A DNA stretch of 11,582 bases from an uncultured Campylobacter sp. (lineage in GTDB: Bacteria > Campylobacterota > Campylobacteria > Campylobacterales > Campylobacteraceae). The stretch spans positions 1-11,582 of the forward strand of contig NZ_CALKTS010000206.1 of assembly GCF_937997595.1 (NCBI RefSeq). The letters are read 5' to 3'. A model generated the notes under the pieces. It searched no databases. It was given only the letters and a program-made list of their open reading frames with translations, and was not told the DNA's origin. Shown in pieces: positions 1 to 5,803 of the stretch. Every line of letters begins with the position of its first letter. The stretch's first letter is position 1. Made by a program: the position numbers and the translations under genes.

Positions 1-160
1 TTCACTATACGCTACCGGGCTTGTATTGCACTCACCAAGCTCATCCTCATCAATGCTAAAACAACATCAATCATATTTTAGAAAGCGCGTCAGTTGGCAG
101 GTATAAAAGAGAACTATTGCGAAAGCGGTGCAAAATACGATACCTCCGTGCCGAGCTGCT

Positions 161-247
161 TAGCGCTTGCTGCTCTGCGCGCGCAAATCCAAGATCCAAA
201 AAGAGATTTAAAGTAAAGTAGCACTTGCCACCCTACGCGCGTGCAAA
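161..247 (+). repeat. Degenerate direct repeat, two copies 58 bases apart
   Basis: Copy 1 (161-187) and copy 2 (219-247) both begin TAGCRCTTGC and end in CGCGCG, then CAAA. Over the first 23 bases they differ at five places, all transitions; copy 2 then has two extra bases (TG) before CAAA. Read in their own frames they give LALAALRA and VALATLRA, so the duplicated unit may once have been coding. Confidence 0.45.
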
Positions 248-269
248 CAGCTCAAAGCTGCCAAAAAGT

Positions 270-296
270 TTGCGCTCACTTCGCCACTGAGCGCAA
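270..296. terminator. 9-bp perfect hairpin, possible terminator
   Basis: TTGCGCTCA (270-278) pairs perfectly with TGAGCGCAA (288-296) around a 9-base loop. Read on the minus strand, the stem is followed by AC and then five T; read on the plus strand, it is followed by TTTACC. Either direction could act as a weak intrinsic terminator, with minus slightly better. There is no adjacent intact gene whose end it would mark. Confidence 0.4.
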
Positions 297-377
297 TTTA
301 CCTATTACACAGTTATTAATGCTTTCAGATTTTAACTTGTTCACTTTTACTTTCCGTCTTTTAAATGCCTGCGCACA

Positions 378-421
378 GCTAGCTGCAAAGACGTATTCGC
401 TGGATATGCCTTGTAGCTAGC
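378..421. repeat. Inverted repeat, 11-bp arms, GCTAGCT type
   Basis: The left arm 378-388 (GCTAGCTGCAA) pairs with the right arm 411-421 (TTGTAGCTAGC), with one G-U pair, around a 22-base spacer. The right arm is followed by a run of C, not T, so an intrinsic terminator is unlikely. It could be a protein-binding palindrome or the stem of a structured RNA. Confidence 0.45.
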
Positions 422-487
422 CCCCCTCATACCCTAGATAAAAATCCGCCGTAATTTATGCGGATATTTGACAGAAGGATTGTTTGG

Positions 488-745
488 ATGCTATCTTTCA
501 TACGAAGCCTAAAGCGCTACGCTGATATACTAATGCGCGCCATTTTTTTTGCTCTGTGCGCGCTGCCTACGTCGCTGCAGTCACAATTTTATCTGATACG
601 ACACTTAAAGACAACCTATCGCCAAAACTACCGAAAAGCTTTTAGCCTTATTTTTTCTGCTTTAGAATTTAGTCTCAATCAGTTCTTTGCTAATAAACCG
701 ACAGAACTTCCATGCTTTTATATAACCCATCCACGCGGAATTTAG
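488..745 (+). CDS. Doubtful small basic hydrophobic ORF
   Basis: This is an 85-residue open frame. The chosen ATG at 488 has an AAGGA at 475-479, eight bases upstream. An earlier in-frame ATG at 458 lies inside a hairpin (444-465) and has no ribosome binding site. The product would be rich in Phe, Leu, Ile and Arg, with a hydrophobic stretch near its N-terminus (AIFFALCALP), and ends in THPRGI. No family was recognised. Its base composition is more AT-rich than the neighbouring genes and no terminator follows. It may be a genuine small membrane-associated protein, a decayed fragment or chance; chance or decay is the more likely. Confidence 0.22.
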   Translation: MLSFIRSLKRYADILMRAIFFALCALPTSLQSQFYLIRHLKTTYRQNYRKAFSLIFSALEFSLNQFFANKPTELPCFYITHPRGI

Positions 746-1062
746 CTAAATTTATTTGGATTCTTAAAAACGTGCCAACTTTTCTATCGCGTCTTATTTC
801 GAATAGCAGCAAAATTCTATCGCCACACTGCAAAGAGTTAAATTCTATCGAGCAAATTTATTAAAAATTTTAAGAGCAGCAAAAGCGATAATGGATGGTT
901 AATGCTTTTCTATATGGATACCGCCGCCATTAAATTTTAACCAAAAGGCACCCCTTAAATTTGTACTCTTTAAATTAGCCAGCAAAAGCTTAAATTTCAA
1001 GGTTTCCTACGAAAGCAAACCCCGAAATACTTCATTAAGCGGCGCAAAAGCCGCTTTAAATT
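746..1062. other. 317-base stretch without a gene
   Basis: AT-rich sequence with many AAATTT words. No frame with a start, a ribosome binding site and a plausible product was seen on either strand. The only clear structure is the hairpin at 1037-1056, just beyond the stop of the minus-strand gene. Confidence 0.4.
1037..1056. terminator. 7-bp hairpin after the SMI1/KNR4 gene
   Basis: AAGCGGC (1037-1043) pairs with GCCGCTT (1050-1056) around a GCAAAA loop. It begins six bases beyond the stop codon (1063-1065) of the minus-strand gene, where a terminator is expected. The T-rich tail (TTTAAATTTTAT) is on the plus-strand side; the minus-strand side has only AATGAAGT. It would therefore terminate best for plus-strand transcripts and poorly for the gene beside it. 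Confidence 0.45.
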
Positions 1063-1739
1063 TTATCCGGCGACGCGATTTACCCAGATCAAAAACTCAT
1101 CGCTTGGGTTCTCGTCGTCTAGATGCGCGGGAGTGACGAGCTCAAGCGCAGTCTGCGGGATCGTCGTTTTGAACGTCTCTATTACCCACTGCTGAAATCT
1201 CACGTTTGGATGCACGATAAAATCGTCGCTGTTTGGCAGCGCGCTAAAATCCTCATCCCAGCAGATCTCGTCGTATCCGATCGCAAGCAACCGCAAAAAA
1301 TCAAGCCCGCTATGAGCCAAAATGCAGGTCATCGTCGAACCCGAGCCGGAGCCCATGTGCGGGGTCTAGCCTCGCCCGCATCGTCCAGCCACAGCGCGCA
1401 CATCGAGCCCTCCGAGCCGCTGCCTGCGAATACGCAAAGCCGCTGCTTGATCTCCGCGGCAAGCTCTCGATCCTCGCCGTAAAACCAATACCTTAGCTCC
1501 TCGTCGCGATTTTTCGGCTCATCCGTGGAAAATACGATGTCGGTGCCGCCCTCGCGCTCATCGTCGCTCCAGCTCTGCTGCAGCCGATCTTGCGGGTAGA
1601 GATAGCCGCGTCTGCGCCCGCCCGCGTCGTCATAAAAGCCGTTTGCCTCGATCCACGCATAAAGCGCCTGGGTCTCGCTCGGCACGCGCATACCCTGCGG
1701 TAATGCCTCGCGCAGCTGCGCTAACAATAAATTTTCCAC
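1063..1739 (-). pseudogene. SMI1/KNR4 (SUKH) family protein, frameshifted
   Basis: Two overlapping minus-strand frames make one protein. Residues 1-122 or so come from the GTG at 1739 and include RRRGYLYPQDRLQQSW, RYWFYGEDREL and EGSMCALWLDD. The rest reads on from MGSGSGSTM through LDFLRLLAIGYDEICWDEDF to the stop at 1063. This order matches SMI1/KNR4-type proteins, where the GS-rich turn directly follows the ALWLDD strand. The frames would join if the run of four C on the coding strand (plus 1361-1364) were five, giving about 225 residues with EARPPHMGSG at the join. As it stands, translation ends shortly after the run with a wrong tail (RTWAPARVRR). Known for the family: many bacterial SUKH proteins are immunity proteins of polymorphic or contact-dependent toxins, and others are housekeeping-like. 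No toxin gene is seen nearby. A sequencing error in the run is a real alternative to decay or phase variation. Confidence 0.7.
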
Positions 1740-2057
1740 GATCGCTCTTTTTGTTAAATTCGCCGCTCGAATTTTACTGCATTTCGGCTAAATTTACGGA
1801 TATTTTTCTAATATCTGCGGCGTTTTACGCGCCCCGTCGCCGCAAGCGCAAATCGGGCTCTTTAAATTTAACCGATTTTCGTTGCGATACGCACGCTGCG
1901 GCATGAGCGCATATTTGAAAAAGTATGATAATTTTAAGTAGAAAAATGCGTAAAATTTTACGACCTAAATTTTACTATTTTAAGGTTTCTTTGCTTTTTT
2001 GCAGAAATTTACGGTTTTAAATTTAGCTCACCGCAAAGAGTAAAATTTTAGCGATAT
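1740..2057. other. Non-coding stretch with palindromes
   Basis: No gene was found. A 7-bp stem TGCGGCG/CGCCGCA (1816-1822 with 1838-1844, 15-base loop) and a perfect 14-base palindrome CGTAAAATTTTACG (1949-1962) are the only structures. The palindrome belongs to the AAATTT-rich word family found throughout the window and need not be a specific operator. Confidence 0.4.
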
Positions 2058-2284
2058 CTATAAATTTAAAATTTCCCGCGCCTTTTGTTTGCATGCCTCA
2101 AATTTTTGCTCAAACTCCGCGCGCCTTTGCAGCTCGTTTTTCGCCCACATTTTTGTGTATCCCGAGCTTCGCCCCAGAAAATATACATAGCTCGTATTCT
2201 AAAATTTCGTTATAAACGGTACTTTGTCATTATTAAATTTACAAATTTTGCCGCCGTCTGATAGGACGAGCGAAATTTCGTCTA
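2058..2284 (-). pseudogene. Possible remnant of an unrecognised gene
   Basis: Directly past the phosphatase stop, the minus strand has a frame that reads like protein but is cut by one TAG (2199-2201). Before the stop it gives LDEISLVLSDGGKICKFNND. After it comes SYVYFLGRSSGYTKMWAKNE, then a charged helix-like end (QRRAEFEQKFEACKQKAREI) and a TAG at 2058-2060. The only in-frame ATG would start a 26-residue peptide (MWAKNEL...), without a clear ribosome binding site. Composition and the helix-like ending suggest the tail of a lost gene. The family was not recognised and chance cannot be ruled out. Confidence 0.3.
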
Positions 2285-2968
2285 AATTCCAAGCTCGGCT
2301 CTTACGAGCGCTTCGTTTTGCGGCGTCAAAAAGCCCGCGATATCCTGCCACATGGAGTGAAAGCCGTATCCGTCATCTATCATCTCGCTGCGCGCGGCAT
2401 CCAGGCTCCAGCCCTGATAGATCACGCGGTACATCGCCACCACAAGCCCCGTGCGATCGGCTCCGTGATAGCAGTGCACGAGCACGGCACCCTCCTTTTG
2501 GCGCTCGCGAATAGTGTGCAAAACGTCCGCTATCTGCGCGGGCTTTATCTCCCAGCTGCGAAGCGGCTTGTTCGCGAGCCAAAATTGATCTCCGAACGCC
2601 CTTTTGTCGCCGCCTCTGCTAAAATGGCGCAGATTTACGATGCTTTTGATGCCAAGCTCGTGCAGCTTCGCTGCGTCGCCTCCATCAAGCTGAGCGCTGC
2701 GAAACAGCAGCTCGTCCACGCGGTAGAAATTTTTCGCTTCGTCGATGAGGGTTGCTTTTTGCGATGAGTTTGGGTTTGTACCGCTCGCTGCGGTATCTGC
2801 GTTTTTAAAATGCGCGTGTTGAAATTTGGCGTCTTTTGCGTCCGCGAGATTTTGCTCCGCGCCGCTCGTTTTTCTAAAATTTATGGAATTTGCTTCTGTC
2901 GCAAGCTCCGCATGTATGCCGGTCGCAAAGCAAAATACAGCCGCTAGCGCAAGGGTTTTAAATTTCAA
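2282..2968 (-). CDS. Exported CX5R protein tyrosine phosphatase, TpbA-like
   Basis: The product has 228 residues, with a signal peptide at 1-20 (KFKTLALAAVFCFATGIHA) and no lipobox, so it is predicted to be periplasmic. A low-complexity linker (about 21-75) leads into a phosphatase domain. LFRSAQLD and LGIKSIVNLRH are typical entry strands. The P-loop is HCYHGADRTG, with Cys166 as nucleophile and Arg172 as phosphate ligand. GYGFHSMW near 200 matches the conserved end of TpbA-type dual-specificity phosphatases, which in Pseudomonas remove phosphate from tyrosine of membrane signalling proteins; the substrate here is unknown. The start is TTG at 2966-2968, six bases after AAAGGA, and an in-frame stop lies just upstream. 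An out-of-frame ATG in the same leader opens a five-codon reading frame. No partner gene is adjacent. Confidence is high for the family and low for the substrate. Confidence 0.85.
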   Translation of the reverse strand: MKFKTLALAAVFCFATGIHAELATEANSINFRKTSGAEQNLADAKDAKFQHAHFKNADTAASGTNPNSSQKATLIDEAKNFYRVDELLFRSAQLDGGDAAKLHELGIKSIVNLRHFSRGGDKRAFGDQFWLANKPLRSWEIKPAQIADVLHTIRERQKEGAVLVHCYHGADRTGLVVAMYRVIYQGWSLDAARSEMIDDGYGFHSMWQDIAGFLTPQNEALVRAELGI

Positions 2969-3372
2969 ATTTCATCCTTTAAATTTGGCTAAATTTTATG
3001 ATTTTTGTAAAATTTGACGCCAGACGGGTCAAAATGCAAAATGGCGAGAGCGCCTAAATTTAACGTAAAATTTGAGCGTCAAGCCCGCCAAAATCGCCGC
3101 TAAATTTTGCCGCAAGGCCGCAAGCCGCGCCGTTAAAATCAAAATTTCGTTTCAAATTTCCCCGTTCCCGCCCTCGGTATCGCTAGATCAGTACGCGGTA
3201 GTTACATTGCGTAGTTACATTGCCCTTGTAAATTTACTGAAAATAAATCGTAAAAGGGGTGCGCCGTTTCCGCGAGCGCTGCCATAATTTTTTGTACTCG
3301 CCCCTTGCGATACTTACCCGAAATTTTAATTTTCACGAAATCCTTTCAAATTTCGCCGCTAAATTTGACGAT
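2969..3372. other. 404-base intergenic region with 13-bp tandem repeat
   Basis: This region lies upstream of the phosphatase and downstream of the DIP1984 gene, both on the minus strand. No gene is supported; an open frame at 3072-3287 (plus) lacks an ATG and a ribosome binding site. It holds the exact 13-base tandem repeat at 3198-3223. A weak hairpin CGAAAT/ATTTCG (3336-3355) begins 17 bases past the DIP1984 stop and may serve as its terminator. A phosphatase promoter is presumably here but no convincing -10 box was picked out. Confidence 0.4.
3198..3223. repeat. Perfect 13-base tandem direct repeat
   Basis: GTAGTTACATTGC occurs twice with no spacer (3198-3210 and 3211-3223). It sits about 230 bases upstream of the phosphatase start. 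Perfect identity over 26 bases stands out in a gap otherwise free of repeats. It could be a direct-repeat binding site of the OmpR type or a recent replication-slippage product. Confidence 0.6.
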
Positions 3373-3828
3373 TTAGTCGATCAGATCGGTCTGCCAGTTC
3401 GCGCCTTGCAGCGTCGTGTCTAGCTGTCTTATCTGCTTTGCTAGCTCGTCCACCTGCTTTTGCAGTGCCGCGACATCAACCGTGCTTAGGATTTTAATCT
3501 CGCTGCGCGAATAAATCTCCACTTTTTGCGCAGCAGCTTGCGCGAAAGCCCGCAATGCGCCCGCTTTTAGCGTTAGTACGTCGCGCTTAGCGATCAGCTC
3601 GGTTAGGCTCTTGCCGTCCGCTTTTGCGGTGCAGTTGGTTAAATTTATCCGAACGATTAGCCGCTCAAGCTCGCTTGTGAGCGCGTCTAGCTCGGCTAGC
3701 AGCGCCTTTGGCTCCTCGCTAGGCTTCTCGCCCTCTTGCACCTTTGCGTTATCTGCGAGCCTTGATTTTAGCTGCTCGATGCGTTTTTGTATGTCGGCGC
3801 GCAGTATCAGCGCCTCGGCTAGTTTCAT
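3373..3828 (-). CDS. DIP1984 family protein
   Basis: The product has 151 residues, the usual length of the DIP1984 family (named after a Corynebacterium diphtheriae protein and often labelled a septicolysin homologue). Family landmarks are present in order: MKLAEALILRADIQKRIEQL at the N-terminus, NAKVQEGEKPSEEP near 27-40, LIVRINLTN near 57, YSRSEIKILSTVDVAALQKQ near 107-126, and a closing LDTTLQGANWQTDL. Most of it is predicted coiled coil, with no signal peptide or membrane segment, so it should be cytoplasmic. The molecular function is unknown and the septicolysin label is not evidence for toxin activity. ATG at 3826-3828 has AAGGA upstream. It starts 18 bases after the DUF799 gene ends and may share that transcript, though it is not a usual member of the lipoprotein cluster as far as I know. 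Confidence 0.9.
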   Translation of the reverse strand: MKLAEALILRADIQKRIEQLKSRLADNAKVQEGEKPSEEPKALLAELDALTSELERLIVRINLTNCTAKADGKSLTELIAKRDVLTLKAGALRAFAQAAAQKVEIYSRSEIKILSTVDVAALQKQVDELAKQIRQLDTTLQGANWQTDLID

Positions 3829-3846
3829 TTTTGTCCTTTTTAAAAT

Positions 3847-4527
3847 TTATTTGCCGCCGCCAAGCTGTCGATCCTGACCGTAATGCGGCGAATACGGGCC
3901 GTAGAGCAAGCATTTGTTGCAGTTTTGGCCTAGCAGCATCGCATCTGCGCTCGCAGAGAGCTTGTATCCCGCATCGGTGATCGTATCGCCAACCTGCTTA
4001 ATGACAGCGGAGATCAGCATGCCTACAAGATCGTTACTGCCCCTGCTTGAGTCATCGCTTACCTGCGCCGAGCCCTCCCAGAGCGTCGCGCCGCTTCGCA
4101 GATCCACTAGCCTAGCATTGACCGCCACGACGCTTACGCTATTTAGCAGCATATACGAAGTGCCGTATTTGACGACATCCATGTATAGCACGGCGTCCGC
4201 GCCGAAAATCTGTCTTAGCTTGTGCGCAGAGACGTTTTGGATCTCGCTCGCTTCGTAAATTCCGTTATTTTTGAAGGTCTCATGCACGAGCGCAGGCGAA
4301 AATACGTAATAGCCCGCCTCGCTTAGCGGATAGATCGCGTTGGCAAGCACGGCAGCACCTGCATCCACTTCGGTTGTTTCGTTTGTCGGCATCAGCACCA
4401 AAATCGATCGCGGCTTAGCCTGCTGAAGCGCCGAGTAATCGTAAATTTCAGGCTCGCTTAGAGCGCACGCGTTAAAAAACAGCGCCACGAATACGCTAAA
4501 AATCGCTATTTGAGCTTTATTTTTCAT
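3847..4527 (-). CDS. DUF799 / GNA1162-like lipoprotein
   Basis: The product has 226 residues. Its N-terminus is a lipoprotein signal with lipobox FNAC, Cys21 being the predicted lipidated residue. The body has the DUF799 pattern: ILVLMPTNETTEVDAGAAVL near 42-61, YYVFSPALVHETFKNNG near 73-89, and FGADAVLYMDVVKYGTSYML near 108-127. Next comes a strand pair with RSGATLWEGSA, then a closing CNKCLLYGPYSP segment. GNA1162 of Neisseria is a surface-accessible member of the family, and its fold resembles TolB-N/CsgG-like assembly domains. The start ATG overlaps the stop of the DUF4810 gene by four bases (ATGA), so the two are translationally coupled. It is the third gene of a CsgG-like, DUF4810, DUF799 set that recurs together in Proteobacteria. 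The role is probably in the outer membrane or periplasm; the exact function is unknown. Confidence 0.88.
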   Translation of the reverse strand: MKNKAQIAIFSVFVALFFNACALSEPEIYDYSALQQAKPRSILVLMPTNETTEVDAGAAVLANAIYPLSEAGYYVFSPALVHETFKNNGIYEASEIQNVSAHKLRQIFGADAVLYMDVVKYGTSYMLLNSVSVVAVNARLVDLRSGATLWEGSAQVSDDSSRGSNDLVGMLISAVIKQVGDTITDAGYKLSASADAMLLGQNCNKCLLYGPYSPHYGQDRQLGGGK

Positions 4528-5018
4528 TTTTTAGCCTTTTTATTCGTTTTACCGCCCTGCTTTGCGGCAGCTTTGCCTTGCTTTGCAGAGGCTGCTTTGG
4601 CGGCTTCGCGTTCGCTTGATCCTTGGGCTTTATCGGCGCCGGGCTTGACTGCAGCCTCAGCTTTTTTAAGCGCGGCGGGGTTTGTAACGAAGGTCAAAAA
4701 CGGCTTTGATTCAGGGAAAGCCTGAGCTTCTTTTTCAAAGCTCTCTCTCGCCCTCGCGCCGTTGCCCGCGCTTAGATACAAAAGCCCCAGATGCGAATAA
4801 AGCCCCGGCGGGACTTTGAGTCCCTTTTCGTATGCTTTTTGGATAGATTTTTCAAGCGCTTCGATCTGCTCGCCTACGTCGCCTTCTTGCTTCAGATACT
4901 GATAAGTCGAGTCCGTGTAGCTGCCGTCCCAGTAATAAATTTGATTCCGGCTCCCGCCGCCGCAGCCGCAAAAGATCACGGCCGCAGCAGCAAGAGCAAA
5001 AGCGCTGCTCGCTTTCAA
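4524..5018 (-). CDS. DUF4810 family lipoprotein
   Basis: The product has 164 residues. The N-terminal signal ends in lipobox FCGC (predicted lipidated Cys19), followed by a Gly-rich spacer. IYYWDGSYTDSTYQYLKQEG near 27-46 is the DUF4810 signature. A helical TPR-like part follows (QIEALEKSIQKAYEKG, then GLYSHLGLLYLSAGNGARAR), consistent with protein-protein contacts. Residues from about 115 on form a low-complexity Ala/Lys/Gly tail ending KTNKKAKK, longer and more basic than the core family needs. The start is TTG at 5016-5018, with AAGGA six bases upstream overlapping the CsgG stop. The gap to the CsgG gene is nine bases, and the far end overlaps the DUF799 gene by four. It is the middle member of the lipoprotein set and probably bridges the other two, which is inference from context. 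Confidence 0.88.
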   Translation of the reverse strand: MKASSAFALAAAAVIFCGCGGGSRNQIYYWDGSYTDSTYQYLKQEGDVGEQIEALEKSIQKAYEKGLKVPPGLYSHLGLLYLSAGNGARARESFEKEAQAFPESKPFLTFVTNPAALKKAEAAVKPGADKAQGSSEREAAKAASAKQGKAAAKQGGKTNKKAKK

Positions 5019-5027
5019 ATTTAATCC

Positions 5028-5705
5028 TTATCTTACTTTAAACGCGCCGTTTTCAAGGCCGTTTACGAGATTATTGACCGCTTCGATGATCGCCAGGCTT
5101 AACACCTTGCCGTTTAGCGTCGAATCATAGCCCGCAGTGCCGCCGAAACCTAGCACTTCTCGGTTTGATAGCTCATACTCGCCCGCGCCCTGGGTCGAAA
5201 AGACCACCTCGGACGTTCTGACGTCAACGATGTTTAAATTTACTTTAGAATACGCGGTTTGAGTCTTTCCTTTACCCAAAATTCCAAACAGCTGATGATC
5301 TCCAGTCGTCTTGCGGCCGAATTCCGTCACGTCGCCGGTGATAACGTATCTGGCGCCTTTTAAGCTTTGTGCGCTTTTGGAGATTGCGCTTTCCTCTTTG
5401 ATGGCGCGCATATTTGTGCGATCAAGCACCGAGAAACGTCCTGTTTGTTGTAAGCTTGAGATCAAAATTGTCTGCGCTTGGTTGCCCAGTCTATCCTCGC
5501 CGTCGGAGAACACCCCGTTGTTGTAAGAGGACTGGTTGTTAAAGCGTCCTACCGACACGGCGATCCGCTCGCCAGAGTAGTTGGTGTTTAAACTCGCTAC
5601 CGTAGGGGTTTGCACTACGCGAGAGCTTTCTTTCGCGCATCCGCTAAATAGCGCCAGCACCGAAGCCGCAATAACGGCAGCCGATATGGTTTTTTTGAAA
5701 TTCAT
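5028..5705 (-). CDS. CsgG/HfaB-like outer-membrane lipoprotein
   Basis: The product has 225 residues. Its lipoprotein signal has lipobox FSGC (Cys23). CsgG-type features follow: GERIAVSVGRFNNQSS near 45-60, GNQAQTILISSLQQTGRFSV near 74-93 and LDRTNMRAIKEE just after it. Then come ARYVITGDVTEFGRK near 118-132, VNLNIVDVRTSEVVFSTQG near 155-173, and a closing helix AIIEAVNNLVNG. In the curli system CsgG forms the outer-membrane secretion pore. This protein is shorter than E. coli CsgG, and no curlin subunit (csgA, csgB), csgE or csgF lies in the window, so it is more likely the CsgG-like partner of DUF4810/DUF799 lipoproteins than a curli exporter. ATG at 5703-5705 has AAGGAG six bases upstream. 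It is first in a leftward operon, divergent from the two-component genes. Confidence 0.88.
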   Translation of the reverse strand: MNFKKTISAAVIAASVLALFSGCAKESSRVVQTPTVASLNTNYSGERIAVSVGRFNNQSSYNNGVFSDGEDRLGNQAQTILISSLQQTGRFSVLDRTNMRAIKEESAISKSAQSLKGARYVITGDVTEFGRKTTGDHQLFGILGKGKTQTAYSKVNLNIVDVRTSEVVFSTQGAGEYELSNREVLGFGGTAGYDSTLNGKVLSLAIIEAVNNLVNGLENGAFKVR

Positions 5706-5803
5706 TCTTTACTCCTTGAAAAAATTTACGTATAATATCTCATTGTTTCTTAAAATTTTATGTATAAATTTAAGCGCATAAATTTAGCAAAACGGGAGCG
5801 ATG
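5706..5803. promoter_or_regulatory. Divergent promoter region, lipoprotein operon and two-component genes
   Basis: The 95 or so bases between the two starts are AT-rich. For the leftward operon, TATTAT on the minus strand (plus 5733-5738) is a possible -10 box, giving a short leader with AAGGAG at 5712-5717. For the rightward genes, TATAAA at 5763-5768 is a possible -10 box, with GGGAG at 5794-5798 as ribosome binding site. No -35 element is evident, which is normal for Campylobacter sigma-70 promoters. The shared region makes co-regulation by the adjacent response regulator possible, but no clear direct-repeat operator was seen. Confidence 0.4.

Larger units (their letters stand above)
1..487. 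other. Gene-poor left edge with decayed coding traces
   Basis: No complete gene is visible here. On the plus strand, 82-216 is an open frame after a stop at 79-81. It reads like protein (it contains KENYCESGAKYDTSVPSCLA) but has no ATG and no ribosome binding site. A second stretch starting near 211 in another frame reads VALATLRACKQLKAAKKFAL. The two stretches share similar DNA (see the repeat entry). Two inverted repeats (270-296 and 378-421) and a 6-bp hairpin (444-465) lie further right. The simplest reading is a decayed gene or gene end; the family was not recognised. Confidence 0.35.

Noticed and set aside
1355..1370. Programmed ribosomal frameshift in the SMI1/KNR4 gene
   Set aside because: There is no slippery heptamer of the X-XXY-YYZ type, no downstream pseudoknot was seen, and the family has no known frameshifting; mutation or sequence error is simpler.
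1123..1482. Plus-strand 119-codon open frame opposite the SMI1/KNR4 gene
   Set aside because: It is the antisense shadow of a gene with clear family motifs; the product is Arg/Ser-rich and resembles nothing.
2318..2767. Plus-strand 149-codon open frame opposite the phosphatase
   Set aside because: The minus strand carries a signal peptide and a CX5R P-loop; the plus frame is a shadow of it.
3072..3287. Plus-strand 71-codon frame in the gap upstream of the phosphatase
   Set aside because: It starts with TTG without a ribosome binding site, is Lys/Ser/Pro-rich without domain character, and reads through the 13-base tandem repeat.
3373..3828. Septicolysin toxin assignment for the DIP1984 protein
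   Set aside because: The name is a database label; the protein has no signal peptide and no pore-forming features, only a predicted coiled coil.
5028..5705. Curli secretion locus
   Set aside because: Only a CsgG-like protein is present; no curlin subunits or accessory csgE/csgF genes, and its partners are DUF4810 and DUF799.
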